Of a DNA stretch of 34,110 nucleotides, positions 1-8,525 are shown piece after piece. Within the stretch, counting starts at the first letter, position 1; every line of letters starts with the position of its first letter. Position numbers and translations under genes: made by a program. Source of the DNA: an uncultured Bacilli bacterium (GTDB lineage: Bacteria; Bacillota_I; Bacilli_A; RF39; UBA660); the NCBI GenBank assembly GCA_947588665.1, contig CANPYU010000182.1, positions 1 to 34,110 on the forward strand. The letters run 5' to 3'. The notes beneath the pieces are model-generated. The model was not told the origin of the DNA and did not search any database. It worked only from the letters and a program-made list of their open reading frames with translations.

Positions 1-52
1 AGATTCTTTTTTGCATGCCATGATTTATTTTTTTTATTTTTTCCTTTACCAA
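1..52 (-). CDS. 5' end of a gene cut by the left edge, downstream of an attenuator
   Basis: An open frame begins with TTG at 52-50 and has AGGA at 59-62 as a ribosome site. It reads LVKEKIKKINHGMQKRI and leaves the window. A second possible start is ATG at 21-19 in another frame (MACKKES). The product cannot be named from so few residues. What supports a gene here is the context: it lies just past an intrinsic terminator that ends a structured leader with its own short peptide. That layout is known for inducible antibiotic-resistance genes such as erm, ABC-F and tet types, so resistance is a guess from context only. Confidence 0.3.
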   Translation of the reverse strand, partial: MVKEKIKKINHGMQKRI

Positions 53-69
53 GAACTTTCCTAATATAT

Positions 70-94
70 AAAAAAAATCCTTATAATATAAGGA
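70..94 (-). terminator. Intrinsic terminator of the leader (attenuator)
   Basis: TCCTTATA (78-85) and TATAAGGA (87-94) form a perfect 8-bp stem with a one-base loop. On the minus strand it is followed at once by eight T (77-70). It sits between the leader peptide and the gene at the left edge, so it probably acts as a conditional terminator. Confidence 0.7.
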
Positions 95-325
95 AATTTA
101 ATGGTGCTATTCTAATTTCGTACTTACGAAATTCATCCTACTTTGTAGGCTAATATAAAGGATCTTAATCTAGTTAATCCTTTATTTATAATAAATATTA
201 ATTAATGGTTATCATCCTATTCTAATGAAATTTAGAATTTTTATAGGATGACTAGTCATAATCATCACCTCCTCTAAAATAGCAAAAAAAGAAGACCTAA
301 GTCCTCCCATAAATATTGCTATTTT
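95..325 (-). promoter_or_regulatory. Structured leader RNA with alternative stem-loops
   Basis: Read on minus, the stems in order are: TTGCTATTTT/AAAATAGCAA (316-325 with 276-285), the stem within the leader peptide (TCATCCTAT 212-220 with ATAGGATGA 243-251), 157-183 (AAAGGA/TCCTTT and more), CCTAC/GTAGG (137-149), and AATTTCGT/ACGAAATT (114-133). The part of the leader-peptide region reading ATTCTAAATTTC can also pair with GAAATTAGAAT further down, just before the terminator. CATCCTA can also pair with the later TAGGATG. These mutually exclusive pairings are what ribosome-controlled attenuation needs. Confidence 0.55.
212..259 (-). CDS. Leader peptide, 15 codons
   Basis: ATG at 259 follows a strong ribosome site (AGGAGG at 268-273) with 8 nt spacing. 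The peptide is MTSHPIKILNFIRIG, then TGA. Most of its codons lie inside the 212-251 stem-loop, so a stalled or moving ribosome would change the fold. I did not recognise it among known resistance leader peptides. It could instead be a decayed small toxin gene, but the downstream hairpins and terminator favour a regulatory leader. Confidence 0.5.
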   Translation of the reverse strand: MTSHPIKILNFIRIG

Positions 326-330
326 ACTAT

Positions 331-359
331 ATTATATCCTATTGACATGAACAAAACAA
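331..359 (-). promoter_or_regulatory. Sigma-70-type promoter of the leader
   Basis: On minus, TTGTTT (359-354) and TATAAT (336-331) are separated by 17 bp. The expected start near 324 coincides with the first arm of the leader's first hairpin. The 12-bp repeat array begins at the -35 element. Confidence 0.7.
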
Positions 360-417
360 TAAACTAAAAAGTAAACAATTTAGTACACAAAATAGTAAAC
401 TAAATAGTACATTATTT
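358..417. repeat. Tandem array of five 12-bp repeats
   Basis: Units start at 358, 370, 382, 394 and 406: AATAAACTAAAA, AGTAAACAATTT, AGTACACAAAAT, AGTAAACTAAAT, AGTACATTATTT. Looser copies of the AGTA(A/T/C)AC theme recur at about 527, 550, 574, 585 and 600. The array touches the -35 box of the leader promoter, so it may be a protein-binding array. An iteron-type origin is the alternative; no replication gene is seen next to it. Confidence 0.6.
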
Positions 418-444
418 TTCACATAATATCTCCAGTTTACTTCA

Positions 445-678
445 TTTTATCACTTGGCTATATTTAGTCAATAAACTAAATTTTATTTTTTTAATAGTCG
501 AATATTAACCTAAATTGACTTTAAATAGTATACTAAATCGTATGCGAAAAGTACACTGGGTTTGTATTTAAATAGTAAAGTATTAGTATAATATAACAAA
601 GTATTAAAATTTATCACTATTTTATCATATTTTAACACTTGGTTTATTATAATCAATGACTAAATTTTTCTTTTTTTG
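445..678. repeat. Imperfect direct repeat of about 48 bp, two copies
   Basis: Copies at 445-492 and 630-678 share CACTTGG, then TCAAT and ACTAAATTTT, and both end in a T-rich run. They are about 186 bp apart and frame the second cluster of AGTA motifs. Function is unknown. No gene is seen in 360-713 apart from these repeats. Confidence 0.45.
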
Positions 679-713
679 ACTTTTTTTTAACTTTTTTTGC
701 CTTTTTATATTAT

Positions 714-1745
714 TTATAAATTTAACAAAAAATTATAATTCGAGTTTTTAATTTCTTTATGTAAATTTAAAATTAATTTTTCGATACAGTCATTCAATAT
801 ACTATTAAGTTTATCTTCTGATATTTTTAATAAATATTCTGGAATACCATACAATAATTTATCATTTTTTACATCATCAAAACTTAAAGGGAAGGAATAA
901 TGATACATAAAATTTCTAAAATCTTTATTATCATATATTAATAAATACTCGTCACAAATATAATTAATATTGATTTCTTTTAATTCTTCAATTATATTTC
1001 TACATAGAACATATTTAAGTTTTATATCTAAAGAATTTAATTCATTTTTGAATTGATTTAATATTATCGATTTATAAAAGTTTAACGCCACTAATTTGTT
1101 TATTAAGAAAATTGTTTCATTTATATTTTCATCTTTTATATATTTATATAAATTATAGTCTTTTGACCTAATTTGCCTTTTTTCAAGCACTATTTCTGAT
1201 TTGAATCTTTCGTTTATTTTGAAAATATTACATAAAGAAGATAGTAAAGAACCTATCTCTTCTGAATAAGACATAATCTTCTTTTTATCAAATCTACCAT
1301 TTTTATATAGTGCTTTACCTATCATTGCATAAATTTCAAAAGTATTTGCTATTACACAATCTTCACCATAAGCAAAAATTCCATAGTTATCACATAAATT
1401 GGGGAATAATCTCATAATTATTGGATTATTCATACTTTTAAAAATTTGATGCATTAATTCATTTATTTCATTGGATGTTTTTAAAACAGATAAATTACAT
1501 TTCAATTTTGATCTAATTTTCTTTATTATTTTTTTATTTTTTAAATCTTTAATTATGTCTATATTATAGACTTTCCTTAAATAATCTAATATTTCTAATA
1601 TAATAAAATTATTGTACCTCATAAAATTCAAAAATAATATTGGTCTATCAGATATAGAAAATGAGTTTAAATATCTATTTAAACTCATCAGTGTACTTAA
1701 GTCTCTTTGTATCAATTTATTGTTACACTCATTAATATCAATCAT
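714..1745 (-). CDS. HEPN-motif protein of unknown family, last gene of a restriction-type operon
   Basis: A 343 aa, helix-rich protein with no signal peptide or membrane segment. Its clearest mark is DFRNFMYHY at about 275-283. R277-N278 and H282 fit the RX4-6H (RN...H) motif of HEPN ribonucleases, which are common toxins and effectors in defence systems. The rest was not recognised. It starts 2 nt after the DUF262-HNH gene ends, with AGG just before the start, so it is very likely co-translated with the methyltransferase and nuclease. Inference: an RNase effector or accessory of that system. A chance match of a short motif cannot be excluded without a profile search. Confidence 0.6.
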   Translation of the reverse strand: MIDINECNNKLIQRDLSTLMSLNRYLNSFSISDRPILFLNFMRYNNFIILEILDYLRKVYNIDIIKDLKNKKIIKKIRSKLKCNLSVLKTSNEINELMHQIFKSMNNPIIMRLFPNLCDNYGIFAYGEDCVIANTFEIYAMIGKALYKNGRFDKKKIMSYSEEIGSLLSSLCNIFKINERFKSEIVLEKRQIRSKDYNLYKYIKDENINETIFLINKLVALNFYKSIILNQFKNELNSLDIKLKYVLCRNIIEELKEININYICDEYLLIYDNKDFRNFMYHYSFPLSFDDVKNDKLLYGIPEYLLKISEDKLNSILNDCIEKLILNLHKEIKNSNYNFLLNL

Positions 1746-1747
1746 AA

Positions 1748-2941
1748 TTACCTATTTCCTTTAATGTGATTATGTGTTCTACATAACATTTGGCAGTTAT
1801 CGATATCAGTTGCTCCACCATTAGACCAAGCAGTTACATGATCTGCATCCATATCTTTGTAATCCCATATTTTTGATTTATTAGATAAGTTTTCTAATAC
1901 ACACATAGGACAATTTGAAATATTTTTTGTTTTTGCTTTTTGTGTTTGCCTTTCATATACTGTCTTTTTTACTGGTTCATCAAACAATCTAATATTTAAT
2001 AATTTAATATCGTCATCTTTGCATCCATTAAGTATGTATTCATAGCAACCTTTTTTATCCTTAACAAAATAATCACTATATAATTCGTTTAATTTTTTTG
2101 AAATTTCACTTGGATTATAGGGATTTCTATGATATTTTTCGTACATTTTTCCCCAATTGATATATTGCATTTCTTCTTTTACATCAATAAAGACTGTTGA
2201 AACCCAATTAATTACATCATTGAAATATGAATTCAATTCATTAATATTATTATCATGTCTATGATCAGCCATATATTTTTCGAGATTTCCTTCTTTTTCC
2301 CAATTTTTAGAAACCCAAGATAAAGCAACTTCTAATAACCCTTGTCTTTTTACTTCTACTTTCATATAACTTAACCATTTATGTAAGTTAGAGTTTTGAG
2401 AATTACTAAAAACTTCTTTGGCTTTTGTTACGAAAGAACCACTATAAATAGAATTTAATAATTCTTGAGTCTTTAATTCTTTTCCAGTAATGTTAATAGT
2501 CTTAAACCAATCCTTAATTTCTGACTCAGTACCACTACATATATAAATAGTTAACGGAGTGTCAGATATTTTATCTTGTTTATCTTGTGGTAAGGACTCA
2601 AATTTATAAGGAATGTCATTTTCATCTATCCATGCGAACTTATTTGTTACATATCTACCAATACTAGTAATTCTTTGTTGTCCGTCAAGAATTTCATATC
2701 GCTCATCTTCAGTTTTTACAAAGTAAATTAAACCAATAGGATATCCTTTTAAAAGTGAATCTATAACAGCAACATCATCTTTACCATTTGCATAAATGTA
2801 ATTTCTTTGATATTCTGGTTGAATTGTAAGTTTTCCATCCCAACCAAAAAGTCCTTTTTCTTCAGACTCGCTATATTGAAATCCACTACAAATATCCTTA
2901 ATTGTTAAATCTGTTCTTAAAATTGTCTCCATATTATTCAC
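1748..2941 (-). CDS. DUF262 domain protein with C-terminal HNH nuclease
   Basis: 397 aa. The N-terminal DUF262 (ParB/Srx-like) domain shows PEYQRNYIY at about 43-51 and [11 protein letters not shown] at about 84-94, the family's DGQQR signature. The C-terminal end is an HNH module: CPMC at about 345-348, DADHV around 366, and C..HN near the last residues. DUF262 proteins such as GmrSD cut foreign, often modified DNA and use nucleotides. The gene overlaps the methyltransferase upstream by 8 nt, which pairs them as nuclease and modification enzyme. The frame opens at GTG 2941; ATG 2932 (M4) is another possible start. No motif appears to be lost. Confidence 0.85.
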   Translation of the reverse strand: MNNMETILRTDLTIKDICSGFQYSESEEKGLFGWDGKLTIQPEYQRNYIYANGKDDVAVIDSLLKGYPIGLIYFVKTEDERYEILDGQQRITSIGRYVTNKFAWIDENDIPYKFESLPQDKQDKISDTPLTIYICSGTESEIKDWFKTINITGKELKTQELLNSIYSGSFVTKAKEVFSNSQNSNLHKWLSYMKVEVKRQGLLEVALSWVSKNWEKEGNLEKYMADHRHDNNINELNSYFNDVINWVSTVFIDVKEEMQYINWGKMYEKYHRNPYNPSEISKKLNELYSDYFVKDKKGCYEYILNGCKDDDIKLLNIRLFDEPVKKTVYERQTQKAKTKNISNCPMCVLENLSNKSKIWDYKDMDADHVTAWSNGGATDIDNCQMLCRTHNHIKGNR

Positions 2942-4058
2942 TCACTTTCTGAATAAGTATTCTATCATATATTTGCTTACCATTAATATGCCCTCGATGT
3001 CTTTGAGATGGTATTGTTCTTAATTTTTCAACTTCAATTGTATTATCACCTGAGTGGGTATGACCGATAATTCTAAATTGTTTAGGATTATGAAACTTTA
3101 AAAATGTAATTGGTACTCCCATAACTCCATCATAATCGGATGGTATAGCATCATATCTTGGAACTTCCAATGCTAAATAGTTATCATATTTAGGGTATGT
3201 ATCCATACCATAATCTTTTTGTAATTTTTTTATTAATGGCTTATTATATCTTAAATTATCTTCCATAGACATTAATGAAAGTTCAGTATGTCTTCTTTTT
3301 AAGTCGATATTAGTGTACCAACATATATTACCCATACTTCGCCATTTTTGTCCTTTTTCATCTATCCAAAATCTTGTATCTCTAGGTTCTGAATCTTTTG
3401 GAACTTTGAATGCCATATCTCCTGCTGTTTTTCCTAGCCATATAATTCCATCTCTAATTAACGGAAAGGTTTCTTTCGTAGTAGCATCATTTTCATTACC
3501 TATTATAATAAATTGCTTTTTGCTATCAATAAGCCATGATAAAAATTCTCGAAATAAAGAAAATGGTGGATTAGTAATTATTATATCTGCCTCATCCCTT
3601 AATTTTATTACTTCTTCTGATCTAAAATCACCATCACCTTTAAGATAATTCCATTCTAAATCATTTATATCAATTCTTCCAGATTTATTTTTATCTTTAT
3701 CTAATGTAAAAATTTTTCCATGTGAATTTGTTTTTTTCTTATCGAATTTTGGACTTTCTTGTTCAAATAATGATAGTTGAACAAAAACCGAACTCTTTTT
3801 ATCATTAGCATAACTTGTGCTTATTAGCTTTTTCAAACCCAATAATTCAAAGTTTTGTGCAAAATACCTTGTAAAATTACTCCATTCAGGATCATCACAA
3901 GGCAATAATATAGTTTTATTTCTAAAAACATCAGGATTATATTCTAAATATGCATTCATTTCTTTTTCAATGTCAGAATATTCAGTATAAAATTCATCAT
4001 CTTTTTCTTCTTTTGCTCTTTTCAAACTTTCATTATTAGCCATATCTACCACACCCAA
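2934..4058 (-). CDS. EcoRI-family adenine-specific DNA methyltransferase
   Basis: 374 aa as drawn. It shows the features of the M.EcoRI family: [14 protein letters not shown] near the start (about 21-34), [12 protein letters not shown] at 51-62 in the AdoMet region, and the catalytic ITNPPFSLF at about 161-169 (NPPF, an N6-adenine motif). M.EcoRI is 326 aa, so this is slightly longer. The frame can start at TTG 4058, but the -10 box at 4070-4075 would put the transcript start near 4063. ATG 4043 (MANNESLK) is therefore the better start. It is first in an operon with DUF262-HNH and the HEPN-motif gene and should protect host DNA. Confidence 0.88.
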   Translation of the reverse strand: MGVVDMANNESLKRAKEEKDDEFYTEYSDIEKEMNAYLEYNPDVFRNKTILLPCDDPEWSNFTRYFAQNFELLGLKKLISTSYANDKKSSVFVQLSLFEQESPKFDKKKTNSHGKIFTLDKDKNKSGRIDINDLEWNYLKGDGDFRSEEVIKLRDEADIIITNPPFSLFREFLSWLIDSKKQFIIIGNENDATTKETFPLIRDGIIWLGKTAGDMAFKVPKDSEPRDTRFWIDEKGQKWRSMGNICWYTNIDLKRRHTELSLMSMEDNLRYNKPLIKKLQKDYGMDTYPKYDNYLALEVPRYDAIPSDYDGVMGVPITFLKFHNPKQFRIIGHTHSGDNTIEVEKLRTIPSQRHRGHINGKQIYDRILIQKVSE

Positions 4059-4069
4059 ACTTCTATTTA

Positions 4070-4075
4070 ATTATA
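4070..4075 (-). promoter_or_regulatory. Extended -10 promoter of the methyltransferase operon
   Basis: The minus strand reads TGCTATAAT, an extended -10 (TGnTATAAT), about 27 nt before ATG 4043. No good -35 box is seen, as is usual for extended -10 promoters. Confidence 0.5.
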
Positions 4076-4194
4076 GCACAAAAATTCAATTTTCTTTATA
4101 GCATTTACGAAATTTGTGTTCAAAATAAAAAGAAAAATGATAATTACCAATCTTCATAATAATAATTATCTTTATTATTAAATCTTATATTGAA

Positions 4195-4226
4195 AAAAGT
4201 TATTACGGTTGAGAGTAATAACTTTT
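4195..4226. terminator. Strong hairpin, terminator-like on both strands
   Basis: AAAAGTTATTAC (4195-4206) and GTAATAACTTTT (4215-4226) form a perfect 12-bp stem with an 8-nt loop. It is T-rich after the stem on both strands (six T on minus). It lies upstream of the methyltransferase operon and can insulate it from the XRE gene. Confidence 0.6.
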
Positions 4227-4284
4227 AATTTTTAAAAATTATTACACCCATTACTATCACTAATCATAATCAAAATTTTTTCAT

Positions 4285-4314
4285 AAAAAAGAACAAACTT
4301 TATTTAGTTTGCTC
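4285..4314 (-). terminator. Intrinsic terminator of the XRE gene
   Basis: GAACAAACT (4291-4299) pairs with AGTTTGCTC (4306-4314), with one mismatch. On minus it is followed by six T (4290-4285), 12 nt after the gene's stop. Confidence 0.7.
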
Positions 4315-4325
4315 ATACTTGTAAT

Positions 4326-5054
4326 TTATTTTCTTCTTAAACTTAATATTTTTTGTGGTTTATCTTCATTGTATAAAACAACAACATCTTGTCCTACTTG
4401 TGTAAGACTATCATCCCAAGCAACTATTTTCTTTCCAATATATTCATTATCATTGACACTATATTGTACTTGTAATGATGATGGGAATATAGCACCATCT
4501 AAAGATGTAGTTCTAATAGGTTTTTTATTGATTTTTAACCACCATAATTTTTTAACTTTAATTATTTTTCCTATTGTTTCTTCATTACTCATAATTTGTT
4601 TACCTCCCAATAATTTACGAACTATAATCTCATTTATTATTAAAATAAATAATGCAATTATAAATGTATATTCCAATTCTTTTATATCCCTATAAAATGA
4701 ATATATAAGCAAGAATAATATTAGTATAATAGAAACATAAAAATCTAATAAATGTAATCTTTGTTTTTTCTTGCTGTATAATTCATTATTTTTCAAAATA
4801 TTAACAACATTCTTATCAGACTTTTCTTTATAATCTTTATTACTAATTTTTTCACAAGCAAATAGTTCGTTTATTATAATATCAAGTTCGTTACATAATT
4901 TTTCAATGATAGAATAATCAGGTAATCTTCTACCATTTTCCCAATTAGAAATAGCACGATCAGTAACATCAAGTTTTAAAGCAAGTTCTTGTTGTGTCAT
5001 ATTTTTTTCTTTACGACATTTTGCAATAAACTTTCCTATTTTTTCTTGACTCAT
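4326..5054 (-). CDS. XRE-family regulator with two membrane segments
   Basis: 242 aa. Residues 6-60 form a Cro/C1-type helix-turn-helix (MTQQELALKLDVTDRAISNW). Two hydrophobic stretches at about 104-121 and 128-146 should cross the membrane. The C-terminal 90 residues (VQYSVNDNEYIGKK, then VGQDVVVLYNEDKPQK) resemble the soluble DUF3592-type beta domain. Inference: a membrane-anchored DNA-binding regulator that senses something at the envelope. It stands alone between a terminator on its 3' side and the phosphoesterase gene on its 5' side. The ribosome site GGAGC is 7 nt before the ATG. Confidence 0.75.
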   Translation of the reverse strand: MSQEKIGKFIAKCRKEKNMTQQELALKLDVTDRAISNWENGRRLPDYSIIEKLCNELDIIINELFACEKISNKDYKEKSDKNVVNILKNNELYSKKKQRLHLLDFYVSIILILFLLIYSFYRDIKELEYTFIIALFILIINEIIVRKLLGGKQIMSNEETIGKIIKVKKLWWLKINKKPIRTTSLDGAIFPSSLQVQYSVNDNEYIGKKIVAWDDSLTQVGQDVVVLYNEDKPQKILSLRRK

Positions 5055-5170
5055 AATTTGCTCCTTTCATATCCAATTATAATATTTAATTATTTAAAAG
5101 TAACCAAACAAAGTGTGGAGTTTAACAAATTACTATTTTCTAACTGATTATTATATCACAAAATTTAGGA

Positions 5171-6094
5171 TTATAATTCTTTAGGACAATTAGGTTTATA
5201 CTTAACATCATTAAATCCATATACTTTTTTACAATCGTTACATATAATAGCTATTTCATCTAATCCATAAATCTTTTCGCCATCACCTTTTTGTATAATT
5301 ATATTTTTTCCCTTACATTTAGGACAACATACATTATTATTTTTATGAACGGTTTCCTGACTACAGGAATCCCTTATTATTTCATAACCATTTCTATTAA
5401 ACTTAGGGACAAATTCATCTTTTAAAAATATTTTAATTCTCCCAAACATAAACTCTAATTTATCAATTTTTTTCTCAGTATGATAATGACCACAATACCA
5501 CTTATCATAATCAATATTTTCTTCAATTTTATCTAAAAATTTTTCCATTGATTTATCTACTTTTGATTGATCTAAACCTTTCATAAATACTTCTTTAGGT
5601 TCATATTTTAAAGGACAAGTGTGTGTTAATACTATATCAAAATGTTTACCTTTAACTTTTTTTAAAATCTTTTCTTGCTCTTTTTCATTTAACTGCTCAT
5701 CCTTAAACCACTGACTACCATATAATAAACGATATTCTTTATCTACTGAATAAGCTCCTCCTATAACAAGAACACTTTTTCCATCAATATTATAAGATTC
5801 ACCATCTTTAGCAAATATAAGATAAGGATATTCTTCTTCAACAAATACCTTACCTCCAAACATTTCTTTTTCTTTATATGTTTTTATATTTTCAGGTCGC
5901 TCTTCATGATTACCTCTTATACAAAACAATTTTAATTTAAATCTTTTTAGATATTCTTTAAAATTATTATCTTCTTCATTAAGATAATAATTTATTCCAG
6001 CATCGCCTAATACTATTAACATATCTTCTTCACTACTATCTACACCAAAAAGTCTTGAAAAATCTCTATGGGTATCTCCAGTTATATATATCAT
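5171..6094 (-). CDS. Metallophosphoesterase with C-terminal zinc ribbon
   Basis: 307 aa. It has the calcineurin-like metal-binding motifs in order: GDTHRD (D7, H9), GDAG (D31), GNHEE (N62, H63), THTCP (H158) and GHYH (H203, H205). The two-metal centre therefore looks complete. A tail at about 255-300 holds CPKC and CNDC, a likely zinc ribbon that may help bind nucleic acid or a partner. The substrate cannot be told. It has its own extended -10 promoter and AGGAG ribosome site, so it is probably a single-gene unit. Confidence 0.85.
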   Translation of the reverse strand: MIYITGDTHRDFSRLFGVDSSEEDMLIVLGDAGINYYLNEEDNNFKEYLKRFKLKLFCIRGNHEERPENIKTYKEKEMFGGKVFVEEEYPYLIFAKDGESYNIDGKSVLVIGGAYSVDKEYRLLYGSQWFKDEQLNEKEQEKILKKVKGKHFDIVLTHTCPLKYEPKEVFMKGLDQSKVDKSMEKFLDKIEENIDYDKWYCGHYHTEKKIDKLEFMFGRIKIFLKDEFVPKFNRNGYEIIRDSCSQETVHKNNNVCCPKCKGKNIIIQKGDGEKIYGLDEIAIICNDCKKVYGFNDVKYKPNCPKEL

Positions 6095-6117
6095 TCTCTT
6101 TCTCCTTCTTTTATTAA

Positions 6118-6123
6118 ATTATA
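6118..6123 (-). promoter_or_regulatory. Extended -10 promoter of the phosphoesterase gene
   Basis: The minus strand reads TGTTATAAT about 24 nt before the start codon. An AGGAG site lies between them. Confidence 0.5.
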
Positions 6124-6208
6124 ACATGTTTTGAACTAACTAATTATATAAGAGAAAATCACCTTAACAAATTTCCCGACCTCCTACAATCACATGCTCC
6201 ATATACAA

Positions 6209-7768
6209 TTATAAATGATAATACTTAATAGATTTCGAATATTCTTCTTCAATTGTTTTTTCAAATCCATTTCCCATCTTTATACCTAGTTGCATCAATA
6301 AACCATCATATATCAACACATTTTTAAATGGAATAATTGATGTTATTACGGGTTGTGGTAAATCTTGATAGGAAACAATATTATCTATATTATCATTAAT
6401 ACCTTTTATCATAAATGTTTTATCTTTATTCATAACTGCTGTATACTCAAGTTCATACTTAGCAATTATGACTATATCCCTAAATCCTTTCTTAAACTCA
6501 CTAACTGCATTTAATTCTTCTTTATTAAATTTATACGGATTAGCCAGACAAAATTCTAATATAACAGCATCTTTATTATCCCAAAATTTTTCTATTATAT
6601 CTTTTAAGTCATAAGGATTAAGACCTAGTTTATTATATATTTTTAACTTTTGATTAATTTTATACTTATTGTTAGTAAATTCTAATAAAGCAAAATATAT
6701 TTCATAAAATAATTTAGCATCTTGTTTAGAAAGACAGGCATTTCGTTGCTTAGTATACTTCTTTACTTTTTCAAACTTCATTTTTTCTGTTTCTGCTTTT
6801 AGTTCTTTTGCCTGATTTGGAGTAAATCCATTTAATGCACCAGAAGGCATTTCATCCATTGCCTCATCTAATATTTTAAAAAATTCCGTTAAATCATAAT
6901 CTTCTAAAGCTGGAACATTTGCAATTGATTCTTTTAAAGATGTCCTATCTATATTTAATACCGAAAATTCTCTAATCGTATCTATAGCTGAGAACCAAAA
7001 GAATGGTAATTTTTTGAGTTCATCTAAAAATTTCTTTATTTTTTTATTATTAATATCAAAATCATTATAGAGCAATGTTTTATAGACCCTTAAGTCTATT
7101 GGGCAAGCTTCTGCCAAACCTTGTTTTTTTCTTTCTTCATCTATCTGTTCTTCGATATAATAATAGTCCTGATATAAACATACCAAAATGTTATTTCCTA
7201 TCATTTCAAAATTTTTTGTATAAACAAAAACATAATAATTGAAAAGTTTATTATTTAACATATGAGTCTTAACGTATTTTTCATCTATACCAGTTACAGC
7301 CGAACCAAAAGCAGAAACACTGTCAAATAGAGCTGATGCTTGTATCTTACAATAACTTACCAATATTTCATTTAAATCATCCAACTTTTTTGTTGTATCC
7401 CAATTAATATTTTTAATAGCAAGTTTCACTTTATCAATTATTTCATCTGGTATAAATACCTGATTATAGTCATCTTGAACTAAAAACTTATTTCTAAGTG
7501 TTTTTCTTTCCCATTCATATTTATCTTCTAATAATTTCTTCATATCACTTTCTTTATCAAGCATCATTTTTAAATATTTTAATTCTCTTGTAGTACAAAT
7601 ATCTATAATATTATTATAATCGTTATAAATATCATATATTGCTTCAATCATTTTTTTCTTTGTGATTTTCTCATAGTCTTTAAATTTATCTACTATTCTA
7701 GAATATTGTTCATGAACATATTCTTTTTTATACCAATTTATCCTTTCATACATCTTCCTTGTTTCCAT
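6209..7768 (-). CDS. Uncharacterised 519 aa protein, third gene of a small operon
   Basis: A soluble, mixed-charge protein with no signal peptide or membrane segment. Around 312-323 it has PSGALNGFTPNQ. The C-terminal part (LNPYDLKDIIEKFW, IEFCLANPYKF-like stretch, then IYDGLLMQLGIKMGNG) resembles a widespread uncharacterised family that I recall near SEC-C or pRiA4b ORF-3-like proteins; this is from memory, not a search. It follows the SAM-like integrase-domain gene by 26 nt with a GAGGTAG ribosome site, so it is co-transcribed with it and with the DUF6429-like gene. Role unknown. Confidence 0.6.
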   Translation of the reverse strand: METRKMYERINWYKKEYVHEQYSRIVDKFKDYEKITKKKMIEAIYDIYNDYNNIIDICTTRELKYLKMMLDKESDMKKLLEDKYEWERKTLRNKFLVQDDYNQVFIPDEIIDKVKLAIKNINWDTTKKLDDLNEILVSYCKIQASALFDSVSAFGSAVTGIDEKYVKTHMLNNKLFNYYVFVYTKNFEMIGNNILVCLYQDYYYIEEQIDEERKKQGLAEACPIDLRVYKTLLYNDFDINNKKIKKFLDELKKLPFFWFSAIDTIREFSVLNIDRTSLKESIANVPALEDYDLTEFFKILDEAMDEMPSGALNGFTPNQAKELKAETEKMKFEKVKKYTKQRNACLSKQDAKLFYEIYFALLEFTNNKYKINQKLKIYNKLGLNPYDLKDIIEKFWDNKDAVILEFCLANPYKFNKEELNAVSEFKKGFRDIVIIAKYELEYTAVMNKDKTFMIKGINDNIDNIVSYQDLPQPVITSIIPFKNVLIYDGLLMQLGIKMGNGFEKTIEEEYSKSIKYYHL

Positions 7769-7794
7769 ATACTACCTCACTACCATTTTATTTT

Positions 7795-8220
7795 TTAATC
7801 AAACATATCATAATATGTACCATCATCAAATGCATCCATTTGTGCTAAAAATCCATCCATATTATCTTTTATTTCTCTACATAATTTTTTATAATCATCA
7901 ACTGCGACATATCCTAATTCACTCATACATTGATAAAACTTTTTTATACTAGAAGCCGTTTCTTTTAGCGAATTTCTTGATGACCAAAGGCATTTTTCTA
8001 TAAACCAGCCATCTAAAAAGCCATAAATAGAATATATACCATCTTCCATTTTTTCTGCATCATAATAGTTTAAATAATCATTAATATATAAAGAAGCATT
8101 GTTTAAGTGTTTTCTAATAGTTTTCTTAACTAAATTTTTTGCAGTTAACCAACTTTCAAATTCTTTAATAAATTTTTCATTTCTTTTTCTATTTTGTTCT
8201 ATTTTTAATCCATAATCCAT
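7795..8220 (-). CDS. Stand-alone phage-integrase SAM-like (core-binding) domain protein
   Basis: 141 aa. The whole protein looks like the N-terminal DNA-binding domain of tyrosine recombinases: EFESWLTAKNLVKKTIRKHL at about 20-39, then SSIKKFYQCMSELGYV near 90-105. There is no catalytic domain (no R..HxxR..Y), so it cannot recombine DNA by itself. Short proteins of this kind are often annotated as 'recombinase'. It lies 11 nt after the DUF6429-like gene with an AGGAG site. It may bind DNA as part of this trio. The C-terminus is acidic (DAFDDGTYYDMFD). Confidence 0.6.
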   Translation of the reverse strand: MDYGLKIEQNRKRNEKFIKEFESWLTAKNLVKKTIRKHLNNASLYINDYLNYYDAEKMEDGIYSIYGFLDGWFIEKCLWSSRNSLKETASSIKKFYQCMSELGYVAVDDYKKLCREIKDNMDGFLAQMDAFDDGTYYDMFD

Positions 8221-8231
8221 TATACTTACTC

Positions 8232-8486
8232 CTATTTTAAATATTTATTCATTAGTTCTTTAGCCAATTTTTCACCTTTTTTTGTTATTGTTACTGATTT
8301 TCCTTTACTAAAATAAAGATAATTTTCATCAGTTAGTTTATTTATGATATCAAATGAGTATCCTTTCCAACAAGTTTTAACTTTATCCTCTTTTATCTCA
8401 TCATTTTCATCTCGTACATATCCTTCTTCTTCCCATGATGTTAAATACATAAGTAGTAATGTTAATTCTTCAATATTTTTTTCCAT
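8232..8486 (-). CDS. DUF6429-like small winged-helix protein
   Basis: 84 aa. It begins EELTLLLMYLTSWEEE and later has CWKGYSFDIINKLTDENYL and KSVTITKKGEKLAKEL. This pattern matches my memory of the DUF6429 family, with a winged-helix-like end. A strong GGAGGAG ribosome site precedes the ATG. It is first of three tightly packed genes (with 7795-8220 and 6209-7768) and starts about 40 nt after the ATPase gene ends, so all four may share a transcript. Function unknown; a regulator is the simplest guess. Confidence 0.6.
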   Translation of the reverse strand: MEKNIEELTLLLMYLTSWEEEGYVRDENDEIKEDKVKTCWKGYSFDIINKLTDENYLYFSKGKSVTITKKGEKLAKELMNKYLK

Positions 8487-8525
8487 TTACTTCTCCTCCA
8501 AAACATAAAAATTTTACTTATATTT

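Noticed and set aside
261..275. ATCACCTCCTCT as a 16S rRNA 3' end
   Set aside because: Only the anti-ribosome-site core matches; read on minus it is simply a strong ribosome site for the leader peptide.
3313..3648. 111-codon plus-strand frame within the methyltransferase gene
   Set aside because: It is antisense to a clearly conserved methyltransferase, has no ribosome site and shows no recognisable motif.
4309..4695. 128-codon plus-strand frame opposite the XRE gene
   Set aside because: Antisense shadow of the membrane-segment part; the hydrophobic look comes from the complementary strand.
7795..8220. Functional tyrosine recombinase
   Set aside because: The protein ends after the SAM-like domain; no catalytic Arg/His/Tyr region is present or follows in any frame.
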